NCBI GenBank assembly: GCA_025449115.1
Contig: JAHLKC010000198.1
Span: 1 to 50,506, forward strand
Direction of reading: 5' to 3'
Source: Chytridium lagenaria
Taxonomy: Eukaryota > Chytridiomycota > Chytridiomycetes > Chytridiales > Chytridiaceae
Length of the DNA: 50,506 nucleotides
Shown: positions 1 to 11,646 of the stretch, piece by piece
Layout of the letters: every line of letters begins with the position of its first letter
Numbering within the stretch: position 1 is the first letter of the stretch
Translations under genes and position numbers: made by a program
The notes under the pieces: generated by a model
The model's input: only the letters and a program-made list of their open reading frames with translations
Database searches by the model: none
What the model was told of the DNA's origin: nothing

Positions 1-2
1 GC

Positions 3-2870
3 AACAAAGAAACACCACATCCTCATCATTCTGATCATCCTGAACGCTATACATCTCCAGGTAGTGGCCTGAGGAGATCTCGATCCGCTCTTTCCCTCTC
101 GAGCTTGAGCCACCTTGTTAATCGACCGAAAACACCTCCGCAGCCTCATCATTTTGATCACCCAATATCGACGCTTTTTCCTAGACGCGCAAGGTCGGGA
201 AGTGTAGGGAAGGAGTTGAATAGGAATGAGGATGTCAAGAAGGCGGCAGCTTCAATCGATCCATTTGATCTTCATCAAGTGATGAGAAGAGACTTCGGGT
301 TAAATCAGAAGGAAGTTTTTACGGTAATATTATGATCCGTTACACTTACGGGGTGCGCTTTTGCATTTCTTCACTTTTAGACTTTTCTCATTTCAAATAC
401 TGGTTGCGGCTTAGCAAATGGTTTTTCTAACTTCAAGATAGTCCTCTAAGGAGTCAACAGGCGAAGATGACAAAACCGAGAGACACGACTCCGAAGAAAA
501 ACGCCACCAACCTGTCGTCACTTTCCGCGTTAAATCCGCCGACTCTGTTGTTTCCCGTACATATGATGCTTTGAACTTAGATGCCGCTTCAGGAACTCAA
601 AAAAGCCGTAAAACGCGTTTCTCGGATGAAGATAAACATGAACCTTCCCATACGATTGCCGATTCTCTGCTTGATTCTGATTCAATTCACTATGTTTTGG
701 CGTATAAAGAGGACAAAGTTAAGAAGGAACGGCGTGGACAGTTTACGCTTGAGAGCAGAAAGTTTCTCGTGGGACGAATCCATGTTGATTTGACGCCATT
801 TGTTCTAGGGGAGACGAGGATTGAAAAAAGGTTTGTAATGTAGCATTATTTGCTTGTATGTCGCTGGTATAAAGCTAACTCAGTTTCTTTTTTAACTTGT
901 GCTTGCTTCACTTTACTTTTATCGTGACACTATGATTATCTCTTACAAAAAGATGCGACAGTGAAATTCACGGTCTCAGCTCCTTGACTTGCGAAGTGAG
1001 AATTGATCAAACCTTTTTATCAAGTGGTCAACAAACAAGGTACCCGTCTTTTTTTTTCCAAACCCATATCTAACAATCTAGCCTTAACCCTCTCGCTATC
1101 ATTATAGATAAAGCCGAATCTATGCCTAGCCGCCCCATCTCATTCAAACACCTTGACGAACTTTGCAGCCCCACAAGCGCCAGATTTCGATTTTACGACT
1201 GGCCTACATCCTATATGGTTCAACAAAGGGCGCCGCATGGAAATAAAGCTACTTTTAAGAGCACCCATGTTATATTGCTGGGGCTCTTGGAAGAGGAAAA
1301 ACTGAAGGAACGGCTTTGTACGGGCAGTTTCGTAGTGGAGATGCATGATCGACAAGTTTGCAGTGATGGGCATCGATTTGATGTGGAAAGGGGAGAGTAT
1401 TGCCCGACTTGTCCGTTTGGGGAAGCGCGGTTTGGTATGTCACTTATATTTTCAAGCGATAGAGTCTTTGAAAGGTAATATATGTTACGATAGATTTGGC
1501 CGACATTGCGAAGGGGGCAAACTATCTTCGTCTCAGATCCCCTATTCTTCCTGGAAAGCGATCGTTAAATTGCTGCATTCCTCCCGGACTTTGGGTTGAA
1601 TTTGGAACAAGCCTATCCTTAAAAATCTCTTTACCGTTCGCACCCAATTCCATACCGGACTCTCGCACAAGGTTATTTGACCGCCCGTTCTTCCGTGCCG
1701 TATTACTGCTTCCGTAAGTAAATTAATCTGTTCGCCAGTAATAAGATTTAGTGCGAATATGGTTAAAGAGTCAGAATTGGTCGAAAATATCATCAACACT
1801 TCAAATTCCGAGAGTTTATACATTTGCACTGACGACGTGAACGCAAGACGTCAAGCTCTTCTGAGTCTAACGCTCGGTGAAGAGCTTGATTCGCCATTAT
1901 TAGACGTTATTTCCGGTTTTTGCTTCTACGACAAGGCATACCGAATTTACACTTTCGAATGCGCAAATGGACCAGCATTTAAACGGCTTCATGAAGCCTT
2001 TTCTTCTTTGTAAGTTTGGCATGAAACCTTCCTTACACTTATGCAGCGCGAATGGAACGCACTGGGAGTATTGGCCGTGTCATAAACGAATATGGCAACC
2101 CGCTTCTGCCGGGATCGTTTATGTCCATCTTAAGGAATCATTATTTTCATCTGCAAAGATCCCTCGGAATTACATTCAAGGAAACATTGCCGGGAGTTAC
2201 GACTGCCTGACTTTCCTCTTTAACGTGAGCTAATTCGTTATTTTATTGTTAATTTATTGATAGCTAGCGGCTATGCGAAATCACATGCCAATTTACCTGA
2301 ACTGCAAAGTTCCATCTATTACAGATATATTTGAATTTGTCCATGCGTTCGGAGAGTTTGTAGATTTTACGGAAAGCTTGGGATCAGATGAAGAGGAAGG
2401 TGGATGCAGTTTTGAGGACATAGCCAAACAGCCAAGCGGCTACGTAAGAAATACCCCCTCGTATTTCGATTTAAATCATCATAGGTTCCTTGGAAACCCG
2501 TCATGAGCAAAATCGATGATAAAAACCCAGAATTCAAGAAGTCGCTGGAACAACGAAAGAGAGTCCACATGGATTTCATAGCTATCTACAATGTATGCCA
2601 CTTCCTTGCCATCCCATCTTAAATCTGAACAGAAAAACTATCCACAAACTGGAATCCCGCGGTTAAGAGAACGGTTCGGGAAGAAAGTGCACAACTACTC
2701 CATCCAAAAACTGTCCACTGCGTCTCGAGCTAAACGCCATCCGATCCCGTATGAAAAAGGTAACCGATAAACAACCCCAAACCCACACTGACATGCCATA
2801 TCCGTAGAACACTTCCTATTACTACAGTAAACCGTTCGATCTCCCATTAGGACCATTGCGAGTTGATTGA
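3..2870 (+). CDS. CFAP92 (KIAA1257)-like flagellar-associated protein, 5' partial
   Basis: The frame is open from base 3, so the true start lies outside the window. About nine exons can be followed through GT...AG introns, for example 330-440, about 832-955, 1435-1490, 1711-1756, 2439-2482, 2593-2626. Early exons are Ser/Pro/His-rich. A conserved core follows: YVLAYKEDK near 690, SLTCEVRIDQ near 990, then LNPLAIIIDKAESMP and FRFYDWPTSYM (1082-1215), VILLGLLEEEKLKE and FVVEMHDR (1260-1350). This order resembles, from memory, the vertebrate CFAP92/KIAA1257 family of cilium-associated proteins; the role is not established. The tail (KNYPQTGIPRLRERFGKKVH, 2627-2760) fits the same family. The last exon needs one A fewer in the AAAAA run near 2757 to end at TGA 2868-2870. 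The 2050-2270 stretch could not be assigned a clear frame. Family name moderate; that this is a spliced gene is likely. Confidence 0.5.
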
Positions 2871-3256
2871 AAGTTGATATAATATATATTGTTGTTCAAG
2901 GCTTTTCTTCGACTTTCTTTTGCCACTCTTGCTTGACGAAAGATAATCTAAGCAACTTCAAACCATTGTTAGACTACGAGAGCAGTCCAGAATGCATACC
3001 TCTTTCCTGTGGTAGAGACATTCCTGATAGTCCTCATACTGCAACTTGCATTCCTTGGGGGAATCAGCCTGAACATAACACTTTGAAAATTCCTGGAAGA
3101 AGGGGAAACAGCGTCCCCTCCCACCGTTAGTGCCGAATCCTAAAGGAGGGAGATGTGAGCAAACAGATGGATAGCAATGGATGGATGGTCAATGCCAACC
3201 TGAGGACATTTTGTGATTTTCAAGTACAAAAAATCCTTAGCAACCATCACTCAGAC
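2871..3256. other. Intergenic region upstream of SF3A1
   Basis: No convincing coding exon was seen. A 264-base open stretch at 2867-3130 has no recognisable motif and is judged a chance ORF. The region probably holds the CFAP92-like 3' end and the SF3A1 promoter. Confidence 0.4.
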
Positions 3257-4720
3257 ATGGTTGAACTGAAACCTGAAGAAGAGAAATTGGGCGGCCTCAT
3301 CTACCCTCCCCCCGAAATCCGTACAGTAGCGGACGCAACCGCAAGATATGTTGCGAAGCATGGAGGCCCTTTCGAGGAACGTATCAGGATAGACAAGAAG
3401 CATGACCAGAAGTTCTGTTTTCTGAACCCAAATGACCCCTATCGAGCGTACTACGACTTCAAGTTGAAGGAAGCTAGGGAGGGGGGCGGTGAGTACTTTT
3501 TTATTGAATGTATACTGAGGAGAGTCTCCAAGGGCAAGCGAAGGCGTCAGAAACGGATAAGGTTGGAATGGAGCTCTGACGAGGTTTAATACTGTAAAGG
3601 GCACGGAAAAACCTATGGAAAAGAAAGTCGAGGAAAAACCTCTCCCAAAAGAACCTCCGGCATACGACTTCATTTCTGAAATGCCGCATATATCTGCTCA
3701 AGATTTGTGAGTTCCATACTATATGTACAGGCTTTTTTGACTCAAATGTAGGGACGTCCTCCGCCTTACCGCCCTTTTCGTCGCCCGTAATGGTCTTCAA
3801 TTTCAAACTTCCTTAGCCCACCGTGAACAGCGCAATTTTCAGTTTGACTTTTTACGTCCAAATCATAGTTTGTATAGCTACTATCGGAGTCTTGTGAGTC
3901 AATATGTCAAAGTATTGGCACCCCCGAAGCCGTTGATGGCTACTTTGCAAACTACGCTGCAGAATAAATATACGGTACGAGGTTTTAATCGGTGTATATA
4001 AACATAATCATGCTGTGTAGGTTTTGCAACGGATAAGTTCGAGAGTTGAGTATGAACAGTTCATTGCTGATCAGCGGAAGAAGGCTGAGGAAGAAGCGGA
4101 TTTAGAACGAAGTAAGTTATCACTCTTTATATTATTTGTATACACCTTTTAACCGTTGAAATAAGTGGCTCATGCTATGATCGATTGGCATGATTTTGTG
4201 GTAGTTGAGACAGTTGAATTTGTGGAAGCGGATGAGGTTTTGCAGCTCCCACCCCCGATTAGTATTATGGATCTTGAGGGATTGTCGTTATCACAAAAAA
4301 GGAGTAATAGCCTGTTCCCTCCAAGCCGGGAAAACGATGCGGGAGACATGGATATTGAAGAAGATGAGGAAAATGATGGAAAAGCGAGGTTTTGACTTGA
4401 ATTTTACATAACTTTTTAACGCATTTTGGTGTTTCAGCTCTCAACCACCGAACCGTGCTGGATTTTCACAGGTATCAGGTTGTGTTTATGGTATTCTGAT
4501 ATACTTTAAAGTCTTTACCACCTCGCCCTCAACTCCCTGTTATGCCGCGTCCTCCGGCTTTGGGTGGGCCAATGCCTAGGCTTCCGGCGATACTTCAGGT
4601 GGTCCGCCTTTCCGGCCGCCTTCAAAGCTGCCAATCCCACCGTCTTCTAAGCCGGGTATTAGTCGTTCGCATGAGGAAGGCGGGGATGATTCTGAGGTTA
4701 AGCGTCAGAAACTTGCATAG
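3257..4720 (+). CDS. SF3A1: Splicing factor 3A subunit 1 (SF3A1/Prp21)
   Basis: SF3A1 is a U2 snRNP component that binds pre-mRNA near the branch site; it acts in the nucleus. The start (ATG 3257) leads into the first SURP module: LGGLIYPPPEIR, then FCFLNPNDPYRAYY. The second SURP module follows after introns: DLDVLRLTALFVARNGLQFQ ... FQFDFLRPNHSLYSYY (3750-3890). Next comes the hallmark AMIDWHDFVVVETVEF (4165-4220), an acidic stretch and a Pro-rich C terminus ending EVKRQKLA at TAG 4718-4720. Introns begin at 3489, 3707, 3976, about 4111, about 4388 and about 4471. The 3489 intron may end with an unusual GAG acceptor near 3570; an earlier acceptor would give an in-frame TAA. The C-terminal frame needs either a 41-nt intron (4540-4580) or one inserted base. 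The C-terminal ubiquitin-like domain of animal SF3A1 is absent. Confidence 0.9.
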
Positions 4721-4919
4721 TAATAGTGAGCCTACGGTGTATGACCGTTTGTAATTTTGTTTTTGAGAAAGTGTAATTATATCTTACTTCCAAGGGGGAG
4801 TATGTTAATATTCGCAGATGTGTGCCATATTTCCTAGACATATTCGGGCCAACGATGTTATTGGAGCCTAGAAAAGGTAAACTTTATTACATGAAGCACT
4901 ACATTATTTTCGCATCTAG

Positions 4920-6052
4920 TTAAAAAAGTGCCCAAATCCCAGTCTTTTTCATGACTCGTGCAAAATCCTCCTCTGTGATTTCCCCGTCACCATCTTTATC
5001 CGCCTCTTCCAACATCTCTTTCATCTCTTCCTCAGTGAAGCCTTCATCGCCCGCTACCGCCTCCACCATCGCTCGGATATGATTCAAAGTGGCACGCCTT
5101 GGTGCGTTTCCATTTTTCTTAGAGATGGCAGGAATGCGACTAAAAAGATCCTGGGGACTGCTTGATCGAGAGCTTGGTGTGGAAAGGAGATGTTCGGGGA
5201 TAGGGATTTCACAAAGTTGCCGGAATAGGCGGTTCATCTCGTCTCTTGCTAGTTTAGCAACCTGAGATTAAAGAGTCCAAGTGAAATATCCGAGTCTCAG
5301 TATTGGAGTAAGCACAATGCACTACTTACCAGTCTTTTCGAAACCATCGCCAGGAATTCCTCAAAGTCAATTGTCCCACTCCCATCCTTGTCCATCTCTT
5401 GCAACATTAATCGAAGCTCATCCTTTGAGGGTTCAAACCCCATAGCTCGCATAGCTACTCTCCATTCCTTTCTAGTGATGCTCCCAGATCCATCTGTGTC
5501 CGAAAAGGTCAAATGCCTCTCGGATTTCTGCCCGCTGCTGAGGAGTAATTTCAAAAGTCCTCTGCCTCTTTTGACCTCGTTGTGGCTTTTTTAATTTTGT
5601 CTTCAACGGGGGGTTTCACTGGGTCCACGTCTTGGTTCGCATGTGGAGCGCTGGATGGAGGTGTATACTCTTGCGGGCGAGAGGATTCCTTAGAACTGAC
5701 TGTACGGCTTTGCGGGCTTGCGATGACTGTTCCCCTGGAAGTTTTCAAGGGTTCGGCGTAAGTGTACTCCGATGTTGGGACATCTGGGAGGGGACTCCTG
5801 GAATTCCGAAAGTTTATGGAAGTAGATGCAATTTGAGAGGCATGCATTGACTCTGAGGGGATGTAGTTGGAGGGTAGCTTGTCCACCAATTTAGTTGGAA
5901 CGGATGATGGTCTTATAGGATCGAATTTTGAAGCTTGCACGGTATTTTCCCCGTGCGAAAGCTTGCGTACCAGAGGTAGATGTGAATCTGGGGTTAACCC
6001 ATTCGCCTTCAAAGTCGCCCTTTTCCTCCAGCATCAACCCTCGACTGCTCAT
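4920..6052 (-). CDS. Centrin-like EF-hand protein with N-terminal extension and degenerate third EF-hand
   Basis: Centrins are calcium-binding proteins of basal bodies and microtubule-organising centres. EF1 and EF2 are centrin-like ([53 protein letters not shown], 5350-5540). An intron lies at about 5264-5329. EF4 is intact ([13 protein letters not shown]) and followed by the centrin-type tail VMKKTGIW before TAA 4920-4922. Between EF2 and EF4 the normal EF3 is replaced by a Ser/Pro-rich stretch ([17 protein letters not shown]) and a loop lacking calcium ligands. About 160 low-complexity residues precede EF1; a start at 6052 is proposed. Three one-base frame breaks are needed: AAAA near 5568, TTTTCGG near 5507 and AAAAGGG near 6020. 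These look like homopolymer errors, so the N-terminal extension is less certain than the EF-hand part. Convergent with SF3A1, divergent from the next gene. Confidence 0.7.
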
Positions 6053-6109
6053 CTTTCAATTGTTGTGGATTGTTGGTTACTTCTGACAATTCTTTACAAG
6101 CAAAGGGGA

Positions 6110-7259
6110 TGGGTGGTTCAATCTCTGTCGAGACCCACTTAAGCGCTAAAGATATCTATTCCTTAACACTCCGAAGTACTTTGATTCGTAAAACAGCATA
6201 AGAATTCTCATCAAACCGCTTAGCTGGACTCTCCGTAGCAGAAATCGAATATCTTTTCAGAAGATATCGGGCATTCAATCTATCAACAGCATCAAGCGTC
6301 AATCCATTCAATGAGGAACATACTCTGATACGAAATCAGGGTATCCACCTTTAGTAGACAGCGGTGGAGGAGCAGCCACATCATCATCTCATGAGAACAG
6401 CAATGCACTACAGTTAGATACTGATACGGCGTACCCTATTTTTGCAGAGCAACTCAAAAGAGATTGGCTACTATCAAGAGTATACAGTACCAGCTCATTC
6501 GAATCTAACAAGTAACAGGTCTTTTACTCTTTATTCACACCGGGGAAACCGGTAAAGTTTATCGAGTATGTTGACGCTGTTGTGGGTTGGAAGAGAAAGT
6601 CGCATACGGATCGTCTCCGATGTAACGTTTTTGAAAAGACAATACAGGCTAATAGATTCACTACAGTTTTATTTAATTTGTTAGATTACGATGCGGATGG
6701 CGCTATATCTGCATCCGATTTAAGTGTGATACTGCAACAAGTCACACACTTTCAGGTATTAGTTCTGCTAATGAAAAAACTGCTGATAGAGACGGTTAGT
6801 TTAATGTAGGAGATCGCGTGAAGGTTCGAAACGATAGTCGTGTTGGTATTCTGAGATACTTTGGAGAAACAAATTTCTCTGAAGGAGTTTGGGCAGGATT
6901 GGAACTAGATCAACCAGGTAATAAGATTAAGCCACCCCCCCCTTGCCCCCCCCAATCTAAATTGCATGCGCCATGAAGTCGGAAAACATGACGGAACTGT
7001 CCAAGGAATCAAGTATTTTTCGTGTGAACCGGCCCGTGGGATCTTTGTGCTGGCGCAAACGATCGAATTGGTAATTGTTATGACGTAGTCTCACATGTAA
7101 CTCATAATGAAGGTTGATCATCACATGCATGCCATGGAAATGATCTCGCTTTTCTTTGGACAGGGACGTGAAGATAGCATTCCCGAAGAGCGTTTTCTCT
7201 CGCAGCTCGAAGGCGACACCTTTGCATCCCAACTCTTGGATAAAATTGCTTTGTTTTGA
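6110..7259 (+). CDS. EF-hand + CAP-Gly protein, possible N-myristoylation signal (family not recognised)
   Basis: Six short introns give a continuous protein of about 281 residues. It starts MGGSISVETH, matching the MGxxxS pattern for N-myristoylation. Residues about 27-105 resemble the helical lead-in of an EF-hand protein (LSVAEIEYLFRRYRAFN). A degenerate EF-hand follows (VFYSLFTPGKPVKFIEYVDA), then a canonical loop with D1, D3, D5, G6, I8 and D12 (DYDADGAISASD, 6685-6720). A CAP-Gly module, known for binding microtubule ends or EEY/F tails, comes next: FNVGDRVKV, GETNFSEGVWAGLELD, then VGKHDGTVQGIKYF (6800-7065). The last exon ends LLDKIALF and TGA 7257-7259. Two apparent in-frame stops (6513, 6797) fall inside 40- and 44-nt introns with good donor and acceptor sites. 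I infer a membrane-tethered, calcium-sensing, tubulin-associated protein; this is unproven. Confidence 0.7.
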
Positions 7260-7311
7260 ATATATTTATGACAATTCAGCACCCATCTCTGACAGTAGCA
7301 ATCAGCTGAAG

Positions 7312-9604
7312 ATGGATTCTCTAAAGCACCTCCACGAGCTAGCGCTCATGTCGCAACGTCTCAACATGCCCTTCCTCCAGCATTTTTTTAAAACCTTTGA
7401 CCCAGACGTTGACACCAACCTCGCTTCCACCATCTCCCACTTTCATCTCAGAGAAAACAACCTTGAAACCACAGACTACCGTTCAGCCTACCATCAGCTC
7501 TGTGACTGGTTCTATGGATGGAACGTAACAGATGGGACTGCTGGATTCACAACAGACACGGAAGCGACTGAGCACTTTCGTATGAAGAGAGTTCCCAGAG
7601 AGATCGTCATGAAGGAAAAGGGGGAACGGTTGGAATGTGAAAGAATAATGAAGACGTATGAGACGCTCTTCATTATAAGTCGACGAGCGCTAAAAAAAAT
7701 ATACCTGGAAATTGAAGAAGAGATCCCTCGTATTGGCACAGGTCTCGGGACAATGCAGACCCAAGGCCGGGACGAAGATAACGATGCAAGTGGAGGTATC
7801 GACAAAGAAGATCTTTGGAAGTTCGACCCCAACAACGCTCAACTTCCTCGTGATGAGGACTATGAAGATGAACTCGAGGAGGAGGATGATTTGGCGCATT
7901 TCACTTCGAGTGAACGTCGAGTCTCCAGAGTTGCTGCAGACGGTATGATCGTTAGGAGAAAATCCGTTATGGTTGCTGCAGGCAATCCACTGAAAGAAGA
8001 GGCAAGTCGCAACAAACTACCAGTCGCAGAGGAAGGAGACGAGTCAGGGAATGATTTCCCAGTGAAAAGCTCTGACCAGCTAAAGTCGCCTAAAAGCTCC
8101 CGGTCTCAATCGCCTCAAGAAGATGATGGCAAACGAATATCTGCAGCCAGAAAAAGTGTTGGGGAAATTGAGCAACGCCGCGCATCAGTTGCCCAACCAG
8201 TCATCACAGATCCAGCATCTCAGGACCTCCACCGGCAGGCTTCCAATTCTCCATGGTTAAACCTGCCCACGGTTTTCTCCGCCAGGGTGGAGGACGCCGA
8301 CGAAGCCCTCAGATTAACTCAACGCGACATCAATCACATCTACAGTCAATCTGACAGATCTGTTGACTTTACTCTTGTCTGCATCTCCAACATCTTACTC
8401 ATTCTGGGTGTCTCAGAACTCCTCGATGATAAACCGAACTTTGAGAAATTCTACGCATATGCTCACGATATTTCCGCAGAGTTTGTCTCAAACACTTTAA
8501 AGACAGTGTGGGACTTGCTAAATCGTGAACTTCCCAACAAAATGAATCTGGAGAATCTACGAAACCCCGATTTGCTAAAACAACGGTTCAAAGACGTGTA
8601 GATCTTCGATCGAGTGCTGTAAAGGCTCCTCGCAACAAAATCAAAAAACTTTACAGAAAGTTTATCTTGATTCATGAGCTTCTCAGGGCACTTGATATTC
8701 ACATCTTCCCAAACTTCGTGGCCGCTCACAAAGAAGGGATAAAATGCACGCAATTCTCCATATTCGATTCATCATTGTGGTTGACGGGTGGATACGACTG
8801 TATCATTCGTATCCACGACATAAGACGTCCAACGCCCACATATGTCTAGCCCAATACGTCGGCCATAAATCAATAATTACTGACGTTCATTTCGCCAAAG
8901 ACGACACCATGATCGTCTCATCTAGTTTTGACCGTACCATCAAGATCTGGAATGCTCAAAGCTCGTCTTGCGAAAAAACATTGACAGGGCATACAGATTC
9001 TGTGACGAGTTGTGATGTAACGATTGACGGACGGTACATTGCTTCTGCGTCGACAGATTGCACTGTGAGATTGTGGGATTTTGCGACAGGCGAGTGTGTG
9101 TGTGTGATCAAACGACATACGCGCTGGGTTAAACGTGTGAGGTTTTCACATGATGGACGGTATTTGATATCGGCCGGGTTAGACTGTAAAATTTATACAT
9201 GGGACGTTAAATTCCTCATGGTCGCTAAAGCTGTTTCACATACTCGATGTATTGAAACTCATAGCGACTACATCCTTGATATCGCTACGTTAAAACCTAC
9301 ATTTGTTCTGAGTACATCGAGAGACTGCACTGTTCGTATGCATGAATTCTTAACGGGCCAGGAGCTCGTATGTGTAGACTTATCGCCAAGCTGGGCATGC
9401 ACTGTGGCATTCTCTCGAGATGGGACGTATTTCGTGACGGGGTCTTTTGACAACAACATTAATATATACACGACGGCGGATGGAGAAAAAATTCGTGAAA
9501 TCCGTGCTTTGAATCTCGGAATTATGAGCGTTGGGTTCCCGCGCGATCTCGAATATGTGGTGGTGGGAACGGTGGAGGGGTTCCTGCAACAGATATTTTT
9601 GTAA
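7312..9604 (+). CDS. WD40-repeat protein with unknown ~430-residue N-terminal region
   Basis: ATG 7312 lies 52 bp after the previous gene. The first ~430 residues (to 8598) are not recognised: a helical region with CDWFYGW near 7500, a strongly acidic linker (7850-7890) and a Ser/Lys-rich middle. The second half is a WD40 propeller with at least six blades: LTGGYDCIIRIHD, VSSSFDRTIKIWN, ASASTDCTVRLWD, LISAGLDCKIYTWD, LSTSRDCTVRMHE, VTGSFDNNINIYT. It ends VEGFLQQIFL and TAA 9602-9604. Two one-base frame changes are needed, at about 8599 (KDV before a TAG) and about 8848 (TPTYV to AQYVGHKS). The second sits inside the propeller and cannot be an intron. The first could be an unrecognised intron or a boundary between two genes. 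WD40 domains are protein-interaction scaffolds; no specific role can be given. Convergent with the exonuclease, 24 bp apart. Confidence 0.7.
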
Positions 9605-9628
9605 ATAATTGGAGGGAGCATTTGTCAT

Positions 9629-11554
9629 TTAGTAGACAAAGTCTTTGTTTTTATTCTCGATATACAGTTTTACTAAATCCAAAGCTGTCTGCGCGTCTTC
9701 TTTAGGGTCGTGACCCGATGCACCAGTTTGGATGCTTCTATTAAGAAGCTTCTCCGCTAAATGTTTAAGCGAATGCCTTGGCATTTTATCACTGATTGAT
9801 GGTGCTCGAACAGGAAACAAAGCCGCAGTATCGATTACAGCCGTATGACTGATCCTTAAAGCATTCAAATCATTCTCCAAACCGTGTCCTATTATAATGG
9901 TCGATTTTGAAATTAGTGTAGCTAATTTTTTCTTGATGCTGACGAGATCGTGAACGGCGTTGTCTAATGTCGTAATACCGGACCCTTTGTAATTTGTAAG
10001 TATGAATATGCTTGGGAAATGAATTACATTCGGTATTAAAATCGATGATGGGGAAAGTGGTTTTCACGAGTTCGTCTAGCAAGAGATTGCCGGCAAGGTC
10101 GATGACGGTAACGCGGGTAAGCTCCATGCCTCCACTCGTATAACTCATTTCGCAGTCGCACGCCACAACCCCCTTTTCTTCAGGCGCGATGTCGGGTAAT
10201 ACGGTGAAAGGTATCTGTTCAAAAAAAGGCAAGGAGAATTTCAAGAGTCGCGACGAATAGTTCAGTTCTGTTCGTATATACCGAGACTGAAATACCAACC
10301 TTTCTGTTTAACGCGTCAAAATCCGCCTCCTTAAATACATGCGGTCCCACACAACATCCCACAGCCCCTATTGGTAACCCGCAACACATAAAAGTCCGTT
10401 TCCTCACATTCTCAATCTGGCTCTGAATCCGTGTCCTTGCATAGTATTTATGATATTTACAAGCCTAATGATATAAGCGCCCCCATAACAACTCCGAACA
10501 GACCTCTTTATCCTCAGCACCCAAAAACAGCTTTGGAGTAAATTCCATTTGACATCTATCACAGGGGACGGAGGTCCGGTCGTTCCGTTGAGGAGGAGGA
10601 GGGTGGGACGGGATGAGGTTGAAGCCTAACGCTATGAGCCGTGGTTCGGGGATACATAAAACTTTAAATGCGTCTAAAGGCGTGGGTTCCACTTTCTCGT
10701 AAGTCAAAGCACTTTCAAGTATAATACCTGTCGTAGTACTTTGAAGCGCCTTCTGTATTGGTTTCCATTCCTTCCATTCCCCATCGATACCGACATCATT
10801 AATATCCTTTGCAACTGGCCGTTTCTTCAATCTTAAACCAGTTAATCAGCTTATGCAACGCAACACTACACACCGATTCAAAGTTGGGCTTGCTAACGTT
10901 ATGTACGTCAACCCAGTCGCCCTTTCTAACAGACTCTTTTCCTGTCGTATCGCATGATCTCTTGCAAGCTCCAATTGCTGCCGTGCAAGCGGTTTAAAGA
11001 TCCGAAGATACTATTGATCATTTAATTTGAGAGTATAATAGAGGCTTACCTCATTGTAGAAATGGTCAATGACCTTTTGACGTTTATCGCGAGGGACCTT
11101 GGAGTGTAAGTCTGGGAGAACTATGGGCTTCCCGGAAAGCTTGGAATGGTTAGAAATGGAGGGGAGAGGGGCGAACCCTTGAGACTGAAGGCTTTTCGGG
11201 TGGTCTTTCGACGGGTTTTGGAAGCGGCTAATACGATCGTTAGAACAAACACTATAAACAGCGACATACCCTCATTAGCTGAATCGGCTTGGTTGTGTCA
11301 GGTGAATACGTATCATTATCCTGATGATATGACTGGTGATCCGGCTCTAGATTTGATAATGGTTGAGGGGCGGGCCGGGGTTTTGCCGTGGTCTTTAATT
11401 GCTTCACTGGTCTTGGCTTTTGAGTTTTGGTATCCTCGAGCTTCCTCTTCGGAATTGAAGCAACTATGGTGTGGGAAAACCAGCAGGTGCTGCCATATGG
11501 GCATTCGCTGGATGCGGCACAGGGAATGGATGCGAGCCTTGTGCTTGAAAACAT
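9629..11554 (-). CDS. REXO1/Rex3-type DEDDh RNA exonuclease
   Basis: 3'-5' RNA exonuclease family that trims structured RNA ends. The start MFSSTRLASIPC (11554) leads straight into a CCCH zinc finger (C-x5-C-x5-C-x3-H), as in REXO1 and fungal Rex3. Short introns can be placed at about 11200-11268, 10990-11050, 10835-10895, 10457-10497, 10215-10305 and 9987-10032. Middle exons give FKPLARQQLELARDHAIRQE, typical of this family, and a Cys/His cluster (CDRCQMEF, CKYHKYYAR, MCCGLPIGAVGCCVGPHVF). The catalytic domain holds VACDCEMSYTSGGMELTRVT (D and E), NTEWSGITTL, IIGHGLENDLNAL (D) and GHDPKEDAQTAL (H and D), so all DEDDh residues are present. It ends KDFVY, TAA at 9629-9631. The gene is fully in frame. 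Tandem with BRAP upstream (92 bp). Confidence 0.9.
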
Positions 11555-11646
11555 TATCAGATTTGTCTCTGCCAAAGTTGTTATAAAAACACTTTGGTTT
11601 CGTGGTCAACTTAATATATACACAAAGCGTGTTTACGATTATATTA

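Noticed and set aside
6513..6799. Alternative genetic code (TAA/TAG read as glutamine), suggested by apparent in-frame stops in the EF-hand/CAP-Gly and SF3A1 genes
   Set aside because: Both stops in the EF-hand gene fall inside short introns with good GT...AG sites that keep the frame. REXO1 and the WD40 gene end on opposite strands with TAA only 24 bp apart; reading through would make long antisense overlaps. TAA and TAG stops also end uL4m and SNIP1 at the expected place.
9268..9628. Minus-strand ORFs extending beyond the REXO1 stop under the WD40 gene
   Set aside because: Antisense shadows of the propeller-coding exon; REXO1 ends naturally at 9629.
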